A stretch of 64,000 bases of DNA from Brevundimonas sp. LM2 (GCF_002002865.1 NZ_CP019508.1:3500520-3564519); one strand, 5' to 3'; shown: positions 8,265 through 16,534, numbered from the stretch's first letter. Translations and numbers: made by a program. The notes: a model not told the origin generated them from the letters alone.

Positions 8265-8438
8265 GGGTTTCGCGCGAAACCCCGGGCTGGCGGTCAAGCC
8301 TGCTGAAGGGGGCTGCAAGTCAGTAAGATCAATCGTGATCTTGCGCGAAACACTTTCACCGCTCGGTGAAACTGTCAAATTCAGTGAAAACCATTTGACA
8401 TGGTTCACTGCAATAGGCATTTTCACCGGATGGTGAAA
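8265..8438 (+). promoter_or_regulatory. Four inverted repeats and a promoter before abiEi
   Basis: Four 18-bp inverted repeats follow one another: GGGTTTCGCGCGAAACCC at 8265, AAGATCA-ATCG-TGATCTT at 8325, TTTCACCG-CT-CGGTGAAA at 8354 and TTTCACC-GGAT-GGTGAAA at 8421. The last two share the half-site TTTCACC. A TTGACA box at 8395-8400 with CATTTT at 8418 makes a possible promoter whose start would fall on or near the A of the abiEi start codon, suggesting a leaderless message. AbiEi antitoxins are known to repress their own operon by binding inverted repeats, so the paired TTTCACC sites are likely operators. Confidence 0.65.
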
Positions 8439-9509
8439 CTGTATGATTCGGTAGAACTGGAAGTCGAGGCGGTTGCAGCGGTCGTCAGCCTGTTGAATGA
8501 CGTGCCGGCCCTGACCGTGGGCGACGTGGTTCGCGAAGCCAACATGCCCGATCGCGGGGTGGACTTCAGGATCGACTTCGACGTTGGGGGCTCAAGCCAT
8601 ATTCTTCTCGCCGAGGTGAAAACCTCGGGGTCGCCGCGAACCGCGCGTCACGCCATCGACCAGCTGATCAGCTATCAGTCGCGCCAGGCCGCGAAACACG
8701 GAAACTGGAACCCGGCCCTGGTCTTCGTCGCCCCCTATCTGTCGCCACAGGTGCGGGAGATGTGTCGGGACTTCGAGGTCAACTACTGCGACCTGTTCGG
8801 CAACGCCCGGCTCGTGCTGCCCGGCCTCTACATCAACCGCGAGGTGGCCGAGACGCCGGCCGCCGAGAAGCGCGATCTCAAATCCCTGTTCAAGCCGAAA
8901 TCCGCCCGGATCCTGCGCTACCTGCTCAGGCCCGGCCAGGAACCCCGACGCCTGAGCGAGATCGCCGAGGCGACACAGGTCAGCATCGGCCAGGTCCACA
9001 AGCTCAAGACCGCCCTGCTGGAGCGGGACTGGATTGAGGAGACTCCGGACGGCGTCGTCGTCCGCAATCCGGACCAGCTCCTCGACGCCTGGCGTTCGGA
9101 CAATGCCCCGGCGGGAACCCGGCGAGGCTACTACACGACGCTCCACGGCGGCCCGCTCGAGAAGGCGGTTGAAGCGGCCGTCAGGACCGCGGGCCCGCAC
9201 GCCGCCCTGGCGGGCCGCTCGGCGGCGAACTGGCATGCGCCGTGGCTCGTGGCCGGTTCGGTCGAGCTCTATGCCGACCGCGGCGGCGCCGAGACCCTGG
9301 CGACGGCTCTGGCGCTCGTACCGGCGCCCAAGGGCCCCAATGTCTGGATCACGGTCCTGGAGGACGACGGACCGTTGATGGATGCGGTTGATGTGGGCAG
9401 CGGGCTCAGGGCGACCAGTCTGGTTCAGACCTACCTCGACCTCTACCGGGGCGGCGAACGGGACCGGGAGGCGGCGGACCATCTTCGTGCCGAGCGACTG
9501 CCATGGTGA
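8430..9509 (+). CDS. AbiEi-family antitoxin / repressor
   Basis: A 359-residue protein of the type IV toxin-antitoxin antitoxin group. The N-terminal third looks nuclease-like (DRGVDFRIDFDVGG, HILLAEVKTSG), then a winged helix follows: KSARILRYLLRPG, RRLSEIAEATQVSIGQVHKL, ALLERDWIEETPDGV. The remainder resembles the AbiEi C-terminal domain (GAETLATALALVP). The gene overlaps the toxin gene by seven bases. AbiEi proteins neutralise the nucleotidyltransferase toxin without direct binding and repress the operon. The ATG at 8430 is preferred over the one at 8400 because it begins the conserved part; no ribosome site is seen, consistent with a leaderless start within the operator. Confidence 0.75.
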   Translation: MVKLYDSVELEVEAVAAVVSLLNDVPALTVGDVVREANMPDRGVDFRIDFDVGGSSHILLAEVKTSGSPRTARHAIDQLISYQSRQAAKHGNWNPALVFVAPYLSPQVREMCRDFEVNYCDLFGNARLVLPGLYINREVAETPAAEKRDLKSLFKPKSARILRYLLRPGQEPRRLSEIAEATQVSIGQVHKLKTALLERDWIEETPDGVVVRNPDQLLDAWRSDNAPAGTRRGYYTTLHGGPLEKAVEAAVRTAGPHAALAGRSAANWHAPWLVAGSVELYADRGGAETLATALALVPAPKGPNVWITVLEDDGPLMDAVDVGSGLRATSLVQTYLDLYRGGERDREAADHLRAERLPW

Positions 9510-10366
9510 AGCCGGCTGGTCCCCGGCCCAATCCGCACCCCTATGGGCCCCGAACCACCGAGGCCGTCAAACGGGTGCTGGTCGAGCTCGGCCAGGTGCT
9601 GGGCGACTACAGGGGCAAGTTCGCCATCATAGGCGGCAATGTGCCGTGGCTGCAGATTCCCAACGCCGACACGGTCCATATCGGATCCATCGACATCGAC
9701 CTGGCGCTGGACGCCGAAGCCCTGGCCGACGGCCAGTACAAGGGTCTCGTGGACACCCTTATGGCGGCCGACTATCGCCAGCCCGCAGACGGCGAAGTCT
9801 TCCAGCTGACCCGCGAGGTTCCCGGTGAAAACGGCGAGCCGGCGATCAAGATCGTCGTCGATTTCCTGATGCCCAAGCACGCGAAGATCAAAAGGAACCG
9901 CCCGCCGCTGATCCCTGACTTCGCAGTCATCCCGGCCAGCGGCGCGGACATGGCCTTGCGGTTCAACGACCTGATCGCCGTCGAGGCCGAGATGCCTGAA
10001 GGCGGACGCAACGAAGTCGAGCTGTCCGTGGCCACCATCCCGGCCTTCCTCGTCATGAAGGGGTTCGCCCTCGTCGGGCGGCTGAAAGACAAGGACGCCT
10101 ACGATGTCTGGTACAGCATCCGGAACTACCCGGACGGGCTGGAGGCCCTGGTCCGGGACTGCCAGCCCCTGCTGAAGATCGACACGGCGATGGAGGGTTT
10201 CGCCGGCATCGCCGGCAAGTTCAGGGACCGCGACTACACGGGGCCCGTCTCCGTCCGGCGTTTCGCTGCCGAACAGGGCATCCTCGACGGTCGGGACGAG
10301 GAGGAATGGCAGACCGACGCTTTCGGCCAGATCGACGCCTTCCTAAAGGCGATCGCGATCCGATGA
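9503..10366 (+). CDS. AbiEii-family nucleotidyltransferase toxin
   Basis: A 287-residue nucleotidyltransferase. KFAIIGGNVPWLQI is the Gly-Gly motif of the fold, and IGSIDIDLALD carries the paired Asp residues that bind metal; a third acidic strand is KIVVDFLM. Late conserved segments PAFLVMKGFALVGR and KDKDAYDVWYSI match AbiEii/AbiGii proteins. Such toxins transfer nucleotides to tRNA or other targets and stop growth when the antitoxin is lost or phage attacks; the target of this one is unknown. It overlaps the antitoxin at its start and the GIY-YIG gene at its stop (ATGA), so the three are translationally coupled. Confidence 0.82.
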   Translation: MVKPAGPRPNPHPYGPRTTEAVKRVLVELGQVLGDYRGKFAIIGGNVPWLQIPNADTVHIGSIDIDLALDAEALADGQYKGLVDTLMAADYRQPADGEVFQLTREVPGENGEPAIKIVVDFLMPKHAKIKRNRPPLIPDFAVIPASGADMALRFNDLIAVEAEMPEGGRNEVELSVATIPAFLVMKGFALVGRLKDKDAYDVWYSIRNYPDGLEALVRDCQPLLKIDTAMEGFAGIAGKFRDRDYTGPVSVRRFAAEQGILDGRDEEEWQTDAFGQIDAFLKAIAIR

Positions 10367-10998
10367 CCGGGGCGGACGCGCCCTTTCCTCATGTCATCCG
10401 GGCGGCTCACCTTCTGTCGCGCGCCGACGCGCTTGCGCGGCCGTCGCCCGTTCCCGCGGTCGCGGGGCTTTACGGCTGGTACTTCCGCGACGTTCCGCCC
10501 GGGGTCGATGCCGACGGCTGTCACAGTGTCGAGGGTCTGACGCTGCTCTATGTCGGCATCTCGCCGAAGCAACCGCCGGCCAATGGTCCCGGGCCCTCGA
10601 GATCGACCCTGAGGCAGAGACTGCAGGCCCACTATGCCGGCAACGCGGAGGGCTCGACCCTGCGCAAGACCCTCGGTTGCCTCCTCGCGGAGGAGACCGG
10701 CTACCCCTTGCGTCGTGTCGGGTCCGGCCGTCGCCTGACCTTCACCCACCCCGGCGAACAGGCGCTCGATCGCTGGATGTCGGACAACGCCTTCGTCGCC
10801 TAGACGACGGCGGCCGAACCTTGGCTGCTGGAGCATCGGCTCCTGCAATCCGGTCTCGTCCTGCCCTTGAACATCCGAGACAATCCCTCGCCGCGACATA
10901 CCCGGGTGATCAGCCAGGTCCGGCAGAAGGCGGTGGCGGCGGCGCTCGGCTTTCCCATCGTCGCCGACGGAGGCGGAAGGCGAAGGGCAGCGTCGTAG
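10363..10998 (+). pseudogene. GIY-YIG nuclease gene interrupted by an in-frame TAG
   Basis: The gene starts within the ATGA stop of the toxin gene. The GIY-YIG core is intact: VAGLYGWYFRDVPPG supplies the first motif in variant form, LLYVGISPK the second, followed by STLRQRLQAHYAGNAEGSTL. An amber stop at 10801-10803 follows WMSDNAFVA. The same frame then runs on for 64 more codons, beginning TTAAEPWLLEHRLLQSGLVL and PLNIRDNP, exactly the tail expected of this family, to a second TAG at 10998. A single TGG-to-TAG change in a Trp codon would explain it. The product may be a 146-residue truncated nuclease, a rare readthrough product, or nothing; a sequence error is also possible. Confidence 0.8.
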
Positions 10999-11402
10999 AC
11001 GCCGCCGCGGCCTTGCGAATGATCGAGGTCGTCATCGCCGTCGCGATTTGCGGGTTCGTCTTCTGGATTGGGTGTTCCGTCAATCAAGGCGGCGTATGAG
11101 CGATCGGCGACCGGAACAGGGAAGCGGCTCGCAACCAGCGTCGCCCCGACGTTCAGTGGAGCTGCAGGAGTAGGAAGGCGGCCAGGAAACCGACCACCGT
11201 GACCGAACCGACGAAGGGCTGGGCGTTCTCGTCGCCCCGTTGATCCCGAGTCAGAATACCACGAGACCGCTCGGGGCAGGCTGATCTGGTGACGCTCGTC
11301 CTCGCCGTCGGCCCCTGGCCTCCGGGTTAGCCCCGATGGTCGATGCGAGATCTCTTCGGCGTGGCAGGGCACGTTGGCTGACGCCGAGATCGGACGCAGC
11401 GT
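10999..11402. other. Gene-poor stretch with coding remnants
   Basis: No complete gene is supported. A 26-codon open frame at 11019-11099 on the plus strand encodes a single hydrophobic segment (MIEVVIAVAICGFVFWIGC) but lacks a ribosome site. On the minus strand a short frame ending at 11153 reads TVVGFLAAFLLLQLH at its end, which looks like the C-terminal membrane helix of a lost gene; no start is visible. The stretch is probably decayed element DNA. Confidence 0.4.
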
Positions 11403-11875
11403 CTATGTTGATATCGACGTCAGATGTTGCTCGACCCAGGCCACGATGGGGGCGGTGGGCATGACGCCGGAGGACCGCGCGATCTCCCGTCCCTTGTGGA
11501 TCAGGATCAGGCACGGGATGCCCCGGATGCCGTAGCGGGCAGCGATGGCGGCTGGGCCTCGGTGTCGAGCTTGGCCAGCCTGACGCGAGGTTCTAGCGCA
11601 GCCGCCGCCGCCTCGAAGTTCGGCGACATGGTCCGGCACGGACCGCACCAAGCCGCCCAGAAGTCGACGACGATAGGAATGTCCGCTGTTAGCGCATGGC
11701 GATCGAAGGTCTCGGCCGTAAGCGCCACCGCCTTGGCCTGGAACAGGCTCTGGCCGCACTTGCCGCATTTGGGGGCCCGGCCGAGCCGCGTGGCGGGCAC
11801 GCGGTTGAGGGCGCCGTCGTTCGGACAGGCGATGATCTGAACAGGGTCCGCGCCGGCGTCGGAGGCCACGGTCAT
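11403..11875 (-). pseudogene. trxC: Thioredoxin 2 (TrxC-type) with a one-base frameshift
   Basis: The N-terminal zinc-finger part (IIACPNDGALNRVP, PKCGKCGQSLF) and thioredoxin active site (DFWAAWCGPCRTMSPNF) are read in one frame up to LAKLDTEAQP. The rest (AIAARYGIRGIPCLILIHKG, then APIVAWVEQHL) is in another frame. The break is at about 11547-11552: the sequence needs one more base after the CAG codon to restore the expected TEAQPAIAARYG. TrxC reduces protein disulfides in the cytoplasm and its zinc finger is typical. Either the gene is dead in this strain or the assembly lacks one G/C in a GC run. Confidence 0.85.
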
Positions 11876-12189
11876 GCCGACTGCGCCGCCGCGAGGGGAT
11901 GGATGGGCGAGTGGGTCGGGGTCATGCGGGCGTCACTCTGGTATCTCGGGACAACGGCGGCGGACCGGCAGAGTTTCAGCCCGTTCGCTCTCCTACAACC
12001 GTCACGAGGATGCAGAACCGGCAGGCGTGCGGTGAAACCACGTGAGACGGCGTGGGCAGACCGCTCTCAACTTTTTTGAGCAGCGGAAATGAGCGGCTCA
12101 TGGCGTGCCCCATATGTGCCCCAACCACCAAACAGCAGAAAACCCCCCCAAAGTGGGGCGGTCTACCTTACTGATTTTACTGGAGAAAA
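11876..12189. other. Element boundary region without genes
   Basis: No gene is supported. It contains an imperfect hairpin at 12058-12083 (CCGCTCTCAA with TTGAGCAGCGG), and a direct repeat of GTGCCCCA at about 12107 and 12117, close to the tRNA. Short repeats of this kind near a tRNA end can be arm-type binding sites for a tyrosine recombinase, but no integrase gene is present and the attachment core cannot be fixed from one end only. Confidence 0.4.
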
Positions 12190-12266
12190 TGGCGCGCCCG
12201 GAACGATTCGAACGTCCGACCCTCAGATTCGTAGTCTGATGCTCTATCCAGCTGAGCTACGGGCGC
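12190..12266 (-). tRNA. tRNA-Arg (anticodon ACG)
   Basis: A full cloverleaf of 77 bases with encoded CCA. Acceptor arms GCGCCCG and CGGGCGC pair perfectly, the D arm contains AGCTCAGC, the anticodon stem-loop is CAGACTACGAATCTG with anticodon ACG, and the T arm GGACG-TTCGAAT-CGTTC is regular with one G-T pair. The 3' end faces the integrative element, so the element appears to be inserted at this end and to have kept an intact tRNA. Confidence 0.97.
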
Positions 12267-12292
12267 GCACAGGCCTTTACGGCGAGGGCGGG

Positions 12293-12321
12293 TATCTAGC
12301 GGGTGGATCGGGGCGGCGCAA
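12293..12321 (-). promoter_or_regulatory. Possible promoter of tRNA-Arg
   Basis: On the minus strand TTGCGC and TAGATA are separated by 17 bases and lie about 27 bases before the tRNA 5' end. This fits a sigma-70 type promoter in layout, with a moderate match in the boxes. Confidence 0.45.
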
Positions 12322-12437
12322 CCCGGATTTCCAGCAAAGTGAAAGTCACGAACGGGGGCCGGGTCTTGGCGGGGGCGGCGGGGGGGCTTAGGTCGGACGG
12401 TGCGCCTCCCCGCACGTCAGTCCGCCCAAGGGTTTCC

Positions 12438-14189
12438 ATGCCGCGTTCGCCGTTCCGCCCCCTGTTCGCCGCCCTGATGGCCTCGGCCCTGGCGGGGTGC
12501 CAGACCCTGCCGGCGACGACCGGCCCGGGCGTCGGCCAGCCGGCCCAAGCGGCAACGGCGGCCCCCTCAGCCCCCGCGCGCGGCCCGTTCGTGGCCGCCG
12601 CCAATCCGCTGGCGGTCGAGGCGGGGCTGGAGGTCCTGCGGCGCGGCGGGTCGGCGGTGGATGCGGCGGTGGCGATCCAGGCGGTGCTGGGCCTGGTCGA
12701 GCCCCAGTCGTCGGGGCTGGGCGGCGGGGCCTTCCTGATGGTGTTCGACGCCGACACCGGCGCGGTCACCGCCTATGACGGGCGCGAGGTGGCCCCGGCC
12801 GCCGCGACGCCCGAGCTGTTCTACGAGAACGGCCGCCCCCTGCCCTTCCGGGACGCGGTGCTGAGCGGCCGCTCGACCGGGGTGCCCGGGGCGGTGGCGA
12901 TGCTGGGCCTGGCGCAGAAGGACCACGGCGTCCTGGCCTGGTCCGATCTGTTCGGCGCAGCCGAACGGCTGGCCCGGGACGGGTTCGTGGTCAGCCCGCG
13001 TCTGGCCGGCATGATCGCCCTGCCCGGCGGCCAGGGCCGGACGCCCTGGGCCGAGGCCTATTTCACCAAGCCGGACGGGACGCGGTATGTCGCGGGCGAC
13101 ACCCTGCGCAACCCCGCCTATGCGCAGACGGTGGCGACCCTGGCGCGCGAGGGGGCCGGGGCGCTGTATTCGGGGCCCTTGGCCGAGGCCATCGTCGAGA
13201 CGACCGGGGCGGGGCCGCGCCCGGGCGGACTGACGACCGCCGACCTGGCCGCCTATCGCCCGATCGCGCGCGAGGCCCTGTGCCGGCCGTTCCGCGTGTA
13301 TGTCGTCTGCATCCCGCCGCCGCCGTCCAGCGGCGTGGCCCTGCTGCAGCTTCTGGCCATGGCCGAGACGCCGGGAGCCGCCGCCGCCCTGGCCGGGGGC
13401 GCAGCCAGCCCCGAGGCCTGGACGATGTTCGCCCAGCTGCAGCGGCTGATGTACGCCGACCGGGACCGCTATGTCGGCGACCCGGCCTTCGTCGGGGTGC
13501 CGGTGGCCGGCCTGCTGGACCCCGACTATGTGGCCGGGCGCGCGGCCCTGGCCCCCGGCCTGACCGGGGCGGCCGAGGCCGGCACGCCCCCCGGCGGCGT
13601 CTTCCGCGCGCCCGATGCGACGCGGGAGCCGGCGGGCACCTCGCACTTCGTCGTGGTCGACGCCCGCGGCAACGCCGTCTCCATGACCACGACGGTGGAG
13701 AGCGTGTTCGGCTCGGGCCGGATGGCCAACGGCTATTTCCTGAACAACCAGCTGACCGACTTTTCCTTCGCCCCGACGACGGCCGAGGGTCGGCCGGTGG
13801 CCAATGCCGTGGCGGCGGGCAAGCGGCCGCGCTCGTCCATGGCTCCGGTCATCCTGCTGGACCGGCAGGGTCGGCTGGTCGGGGCGCTGGGCTCGCCGGG
13901 CGGATCGGCGATCCTGGCCTATGTGGCCAAGGGGCTGATCGGCACCCTGGTCTGGGACCTGCCGGTCCAGGCCGCCTTCGACCTGCCCAATCTGGTGGCC
14001 AGCGGATCGAGGTTCGGGGCGGATACGGCGCGGTTCGGGCCGACCCTGGAGGCGGGCCTGGAGGCCAACGGCATCCTCCTGGCACCGAATGCGTCGGAGA
14101 TCTCGGGCCTGCACGGCGGGATCTGGCGCGGCGACCACTGGGACGGCGGCGCGGATGACCGGCGCGAGGGCGTGGCCCGGACGGAATAG
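12438..14189 (+). CDS. ggt: Gamma-glutamyltransferase, lipoprotein form
   Basis: A 583-residue gamma-glutamyltransferase/glutathione hydrolase of the Ntn-hydrolase class. It starts with a lipoprotein signal ending LAGC (Cys21), so it should be exported and lipid-anchored. The large subunit begins around AAANPLAVEAGLEVLRRGGSA (split here as AAANPLAVEAG and LEVLRRGGSA) and GLGGGAFLMVFD. The self-cleavage site and nucleophile is Thr401 in GTSHFVVVD, and the substrate-binding segments PRSSMAPVIL and GSPGGSAI are present. It removes the gamma-glutamyl group of glutathione outside the cytoplasm. The ATG was chosen because it begins the signal peptide. It faces the histidine kinase gene end-to-end with two bases between stops. 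Confidence 0.92.
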   Translation: MPRSPFRPLFAALMASALAGCQTLPATTGPGVGQPAQAATAAPSAPARGPFVAAANPLAVEAGLEVLRRGGSAVDAAVAIQAVLGLVEPQSSGLGGGAFLMVFDADTGAVTAYDGREVAPAAATPELFYENGRPLPFRDAVLSGRSTGVPGAVAMLGLAQKDHGVLAWSDLFGAAERLARDGFVVSPRLAGMIALPGGQGRTPWAEAYFTKPDGTRYVAGDTLRNPAYAQTVATLAREGAGALYSGPLAEAIVETTGAGPRPGGLTTADLAAYRPIAREALCRPFRVYVVCIPPPPSSGVALLQLLAMAETPGAAAALAGGAASPEAWTMFAQLQRLMYADRDRYVGDPAFVGVPVAGLLDPDYVAGRAALAPGLTGAAEAGTPPGGVFRAPDATREPAGTSHFVVVDARGNAVSMTTTVESVFGSGRMANGYFLNNQLTDFSFAPTTAEGRPVANAVAAGKRPRSSMAPVILLDRQGRLVGALGSPGGSAILAYVAKGLIGTLVWDLPVQAAFDLPNLVASGSRFGADTARFGPTLEAGLEANGILLAPNASEISGLHGGIWRGDHWDGGADDRREGVARTE

Positions 14190-14191
14190 AG

Positions 14192-15679
14192 CTAGCCCGG
14201 CAGCCGCAGCGCGAACGTCGTGCCGGTCGGGCCGGTTTCGACGAGCCTGAGCTCGCCACCGTGGGCGGCGGCCAGTTCGCGCGAGATGGTCAGGCCCAGA
14301 CCGGTCCCGTCGGCACCCGCCCCGCTGACGAAGGGTTCGAACAGGCGTTCGGACAGGCGCGGGGGAATGCCGGGGCCGTCGTCGACGACCCGGATGATAC
14401 AGCCCGCGCCGTCCGCCTCGGCCTCGACCCGCACCGAGCCCCGGGCCGCGCCCTCGGGACGGCCGATGCGGGTGGTGTCGCCTTCGATGGCCTGGCGGGC
14501 ATTGCGCATCAGATTGACGAGGATGCGGTGCAGCTGGTCGCCGTCGGCCTGGACGATGAAGCCGGTCGGGATGACCTTGACCAGTCGGACCCCGGCCGGT
14601 TCCAGTCCGGCGTCCTCGGCGGCGGCCGTGACGGCGGGGGCCAGGGCGATACGGTCGAGCACCGGCTCCGGCTCCTCGGACTTGCCATAGTCCAGGACGT
14701 TGCGGGTCAGGGCGGCCGCCCGCCCCAGGGCCCGCTCCAGCCGCGGCAGGGCCTTGGCCACCTGGGGATCGGCGGAATCGGCCAGACGGTCCGAGGCGAT
14801 CTGGGCCGAGGTCAGCATGTTGCGCAGGTCGTGATTGATCTTCGCCACCGCCTCGCCCAGGGCCACCAGGCGCGAGCGGGACCGCAGCGACAGCCGGACC
14901 TCCTCCTGCATCCGCGCCAGTTCGCGCTCCACCCGACCGATCTCGTCGTGCCGGTCGGAGGGGACGGGCCCCGGGGCCTGGGGGTCGGCGGCGAACCCCT
15001 CGATCGAGCGGGTCACCCGGCGCAGCGGCCGCAGCACCAGGACGGCCAGACCCGCATAGAGCAGGCCGCCCGCCACGGCCGAGATCAGCAGCGACACCAG
15101 CAGGCTGTTCAGCAGGAAGGCCTGGAGTTCCTGCTTCAGCGGCTCGGCCGGGGCGACCACGTCGATGAAGTCGCCGGAGCGGTAGCGGGGCGCGGCGCGG
15201 ACGCGGATCGAGCGGTCCTCGGGGGCGAACAGGGTGCGGATCGGGTCCACCAGACGAGCCCCGCTGTTCTTGCGCCGCAGATCGATGAAGTCGGGCGTGC
15301 GCGGCAGGTTGGGCGCGCGCAGCAGCTGGCGCATGACCCCCTGGTCACTGATGGCCACGGCCGACACGCCGCCGATGCGCAACAGCTGGTCGGCCGTCGC
15401 GTCGTCGACCGCATTGTAGGGCAGGGCCTCGACCCCGACGGAGGCCAGCTCGGCCGCCTGAAGCCGGTCCAGCAGCCAGCGCTCGTGGAAGGAGGCGGCA
15501 TTGGGCCCCAGGATCAGGGCCCCCACCACCAGGGTGAACAGCACCGTCAGCAGGAACAGGCGGGACGACAGGCCGTCCGGGGCCTGGGGCCTGACACGCT
15601 CGCGCCAGTCCTCCGGCAGGCGAACGCCCGCGCGGACCCGGTCGAGGGCCTGCGGCGTCCGGTCCGTCGGCGCCGTCAT
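14192..15679 (-). CDS. Sensor histidine kinase
   Basis: A 495-residue membrane kinase. A first membrane helix (LFLLTVLFTLVVGALIL, around residue 45), a periplasmic domain of roughly 130 residues, a second helix pair region (LLVSLLISAVAGGLLYAG), then a HAMP-like linker. The phosphorylated His is in KINHDLRNMLTSA; N box NLMRNARQAI, G1 DDGPGIP and G2 GTGLGLTIS complete the ATP domain. The start overlaps the stop of the upstream VTT gene by ATGA, so the two are cotranscribed. No response regulator is adjacent, so its partner and signal are unknown. Confidence 0.9.
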   Translation of the reverse strand: MTAPTDRTPQALDRVRAGVRLPEDWRERVRPQAPDGLSSRLFLLTVLFTLVVGALILGPNAASFHERWLLDRLQAAELASVGVEALPYNAVDDATADQLLRIGGVSAVAISDQGVMRQLLRAPNLPRTPDFIDLRRKNSGARLVDPIRTLFAPEDRSIRVRAAPRYRSGDFIDVVAPAEPLKQELQAFLLNSLLVSLLISAVAGGLLYAGLAVLVLRPLRRVTRSIEGFAADPQAPGPVPSDRHDEIGRVERELARMQEEVRLSLRSRSRLVALGEAVAKINHDLRNMLTSAQIASDRLADSADPQVAKALPRLERALGRAAALTRNVLDYGKSEEPEPVLDRIALAPAVTAAAEDAGLEPAGVRLVKVIPTGFIVQADGDQLHRILVNLMRNARQAIEGDTTRIGRPEGAARGSVRVEAEADGAGCIIRVVDDGPGIPPRLSERLFEPFVSGAGADGTGLGLTISRELAAAHGGELRLVETGPTGTTFALRLPG

Positions 15680-16404
15680 CGCGGCGAGGCTCCGGGGCGA
15701 CGCCGCTGCATCGCCTTCAGCCCCAGCGGCAGCACCACGGCCAGGACGAAGACACCGGCCATGGGGGCCCAGAACTGGCCGAACAGGGCCTGGAAGTCGG
15801 GGTTCGGGTCGGTGGCCAGCAGGGTGCTGAGCCGGGCTCCGATCCAGCAATAGATGATGTGGGCCGGCAGCAGCCCGATCAGGGTCGCGGCCGTATAGGG
15901 CAACAGGCGCACCGACATGACGCCGGCGGCGACATTGATCATGTGGAACGGCACCACGACGGCGAGGCGGGAGGCCAGCACGTACCAGAAGGTGTCGCGG
16001 TCGATGGCGGCGCAGACCCTCTTCAGCATGCCCTGATCGCGCTCGGCCTTGCGCCGCAGATCGGCCCCCAGGGCCGAGCGGGCCACGGCATAGACGATCA
16101 GGGCCCCGGCGGTGGCGGCGATCGACGTGGCCACGCCCCCGACCCAGGGACCGAACAGATAGCCGGCCGTGATCGTGACGAAGAAGACGCCGGGCACGAC
16201 GCTGGCGGTCAGGACCGTGAACACCGCCATCAGGGCCAGCAGGGCCAGGGCGTAGTTCTGCGCCGTGAAGACGCGCAGCTCCAGTCCGTGGTCGCGCAGG
16301 GTCGCCAGAGACAGGTAGCGGTTCCAGCCCATGCCGAAGATCAGGGCGATGACGCCGGCCAGGACCACCAGGGGCAGGAATTTCTTGATGCGATCCATCG
16401 TCAT
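15676..16404 (-). CDS. TVP38/TMEM64 (VTT-domain) membrane protein
   Basis: A 242-residue integral membrane protein of the VTT/SNARE-associated (DedA-related) group. Hydrophobic helices include FLPLVVLAGVIALIFGMGW, ALALLALMAVFTVLTASVVP and the family hallmark block GVFFVTITAGYLFGPWVGG, then SRLAVVVPFHMINVAAGV with its conserved FxxxN-like pattern. VTT proteins act in lipid movement or membrane homeostasis, but the bacterial role is often unclear. It is the first gene of a pair with the histidine kinase. An in-frame ATG two codons later is an equally good start. Confidence 0.85.
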   Translation of the reverse strand: MTMDRIKKFLPLVVLAGVIALIFGMGWNRYLSLATLRDHGLELRVFTAQNYALALLALMAVFTVLTASVVPGVFFVTITAGYLFGPWVGGVATSIAATAGALIVYAVARSALGADLRRKAERDQGMLKRVCAAIDRDTFWYVLASRLAVVVPFHMINVAAGVMSVRLLPYTAATLIGLLPAHIIYCWIGARLSTLLATDPNPDFQALFGQFWAPMAGVFVLAVVLPLGLKAMQRRRPGASPR

Positions 16405-16442
16405 TTCAACGCTCCAGCCGTCGGCGGAGAGCTCCCCCGGCG

Positions 16443-16471
16443 TTGACAGCCGCAGCTGACCCCCTTATACG
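16443..16471 (+). promoter_or_regulatory. Promoter of the rpmH operon
   Basis: TTGACA and TATACG are separated by exactly 17 bases, a near-consensus housekeeping promoter for this group. Transcription would start near 16478, about 57 bases before rpmH. Confidence 0.7.
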
Positions 16472-16534
16472 CCCGCCCTTCCTGCGAAGGACGCTTTTGT
16501 CCTTGCGCATCACACATAACCCCTGGAGCCGACC

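Larger units (their letters stand above)
1..12190. mobile_element. Integrative element / genomic island end, next to tRNA-Arg
   Basis: Gene content points to an integrated conjugative or mobilizable element: strawberry-notch-type helicase, two SSB-like proteins, a GcrA-like protein, a DUF2493 protein, a DUF3363-type relaxase and an AbiE toxin-antitoxin cargo. It stops at the CCA end of tRNA-Arg, a classical attachment position, and ordinary chromosomal genes start on the other side. The left end lies outside the window. No integrase, type IV secretion gene or coupling protein is seen here. The relaxase is short, the GIY-YIG gene has a nonsense codon and the thioredoxin gene a frameshift, so the visible end looks degraded. 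The boundary and the mobile nature are inference from gene content and tRNA position. Confidence 0.72.

Noticed and set aside
10306..10362. Start of the GIY-YIG gene at the upstream ATG
   Set aside because: This would add 19 residues overlapping the toxin gene; the ATG in the ATGA overlap is the natural coupled start.
1..12190. Prophage
   Set aside because: No capsid, tail, terminase or lysis gene; relaxase and DUF2493 genes point to a conjugative or mobilizable element.
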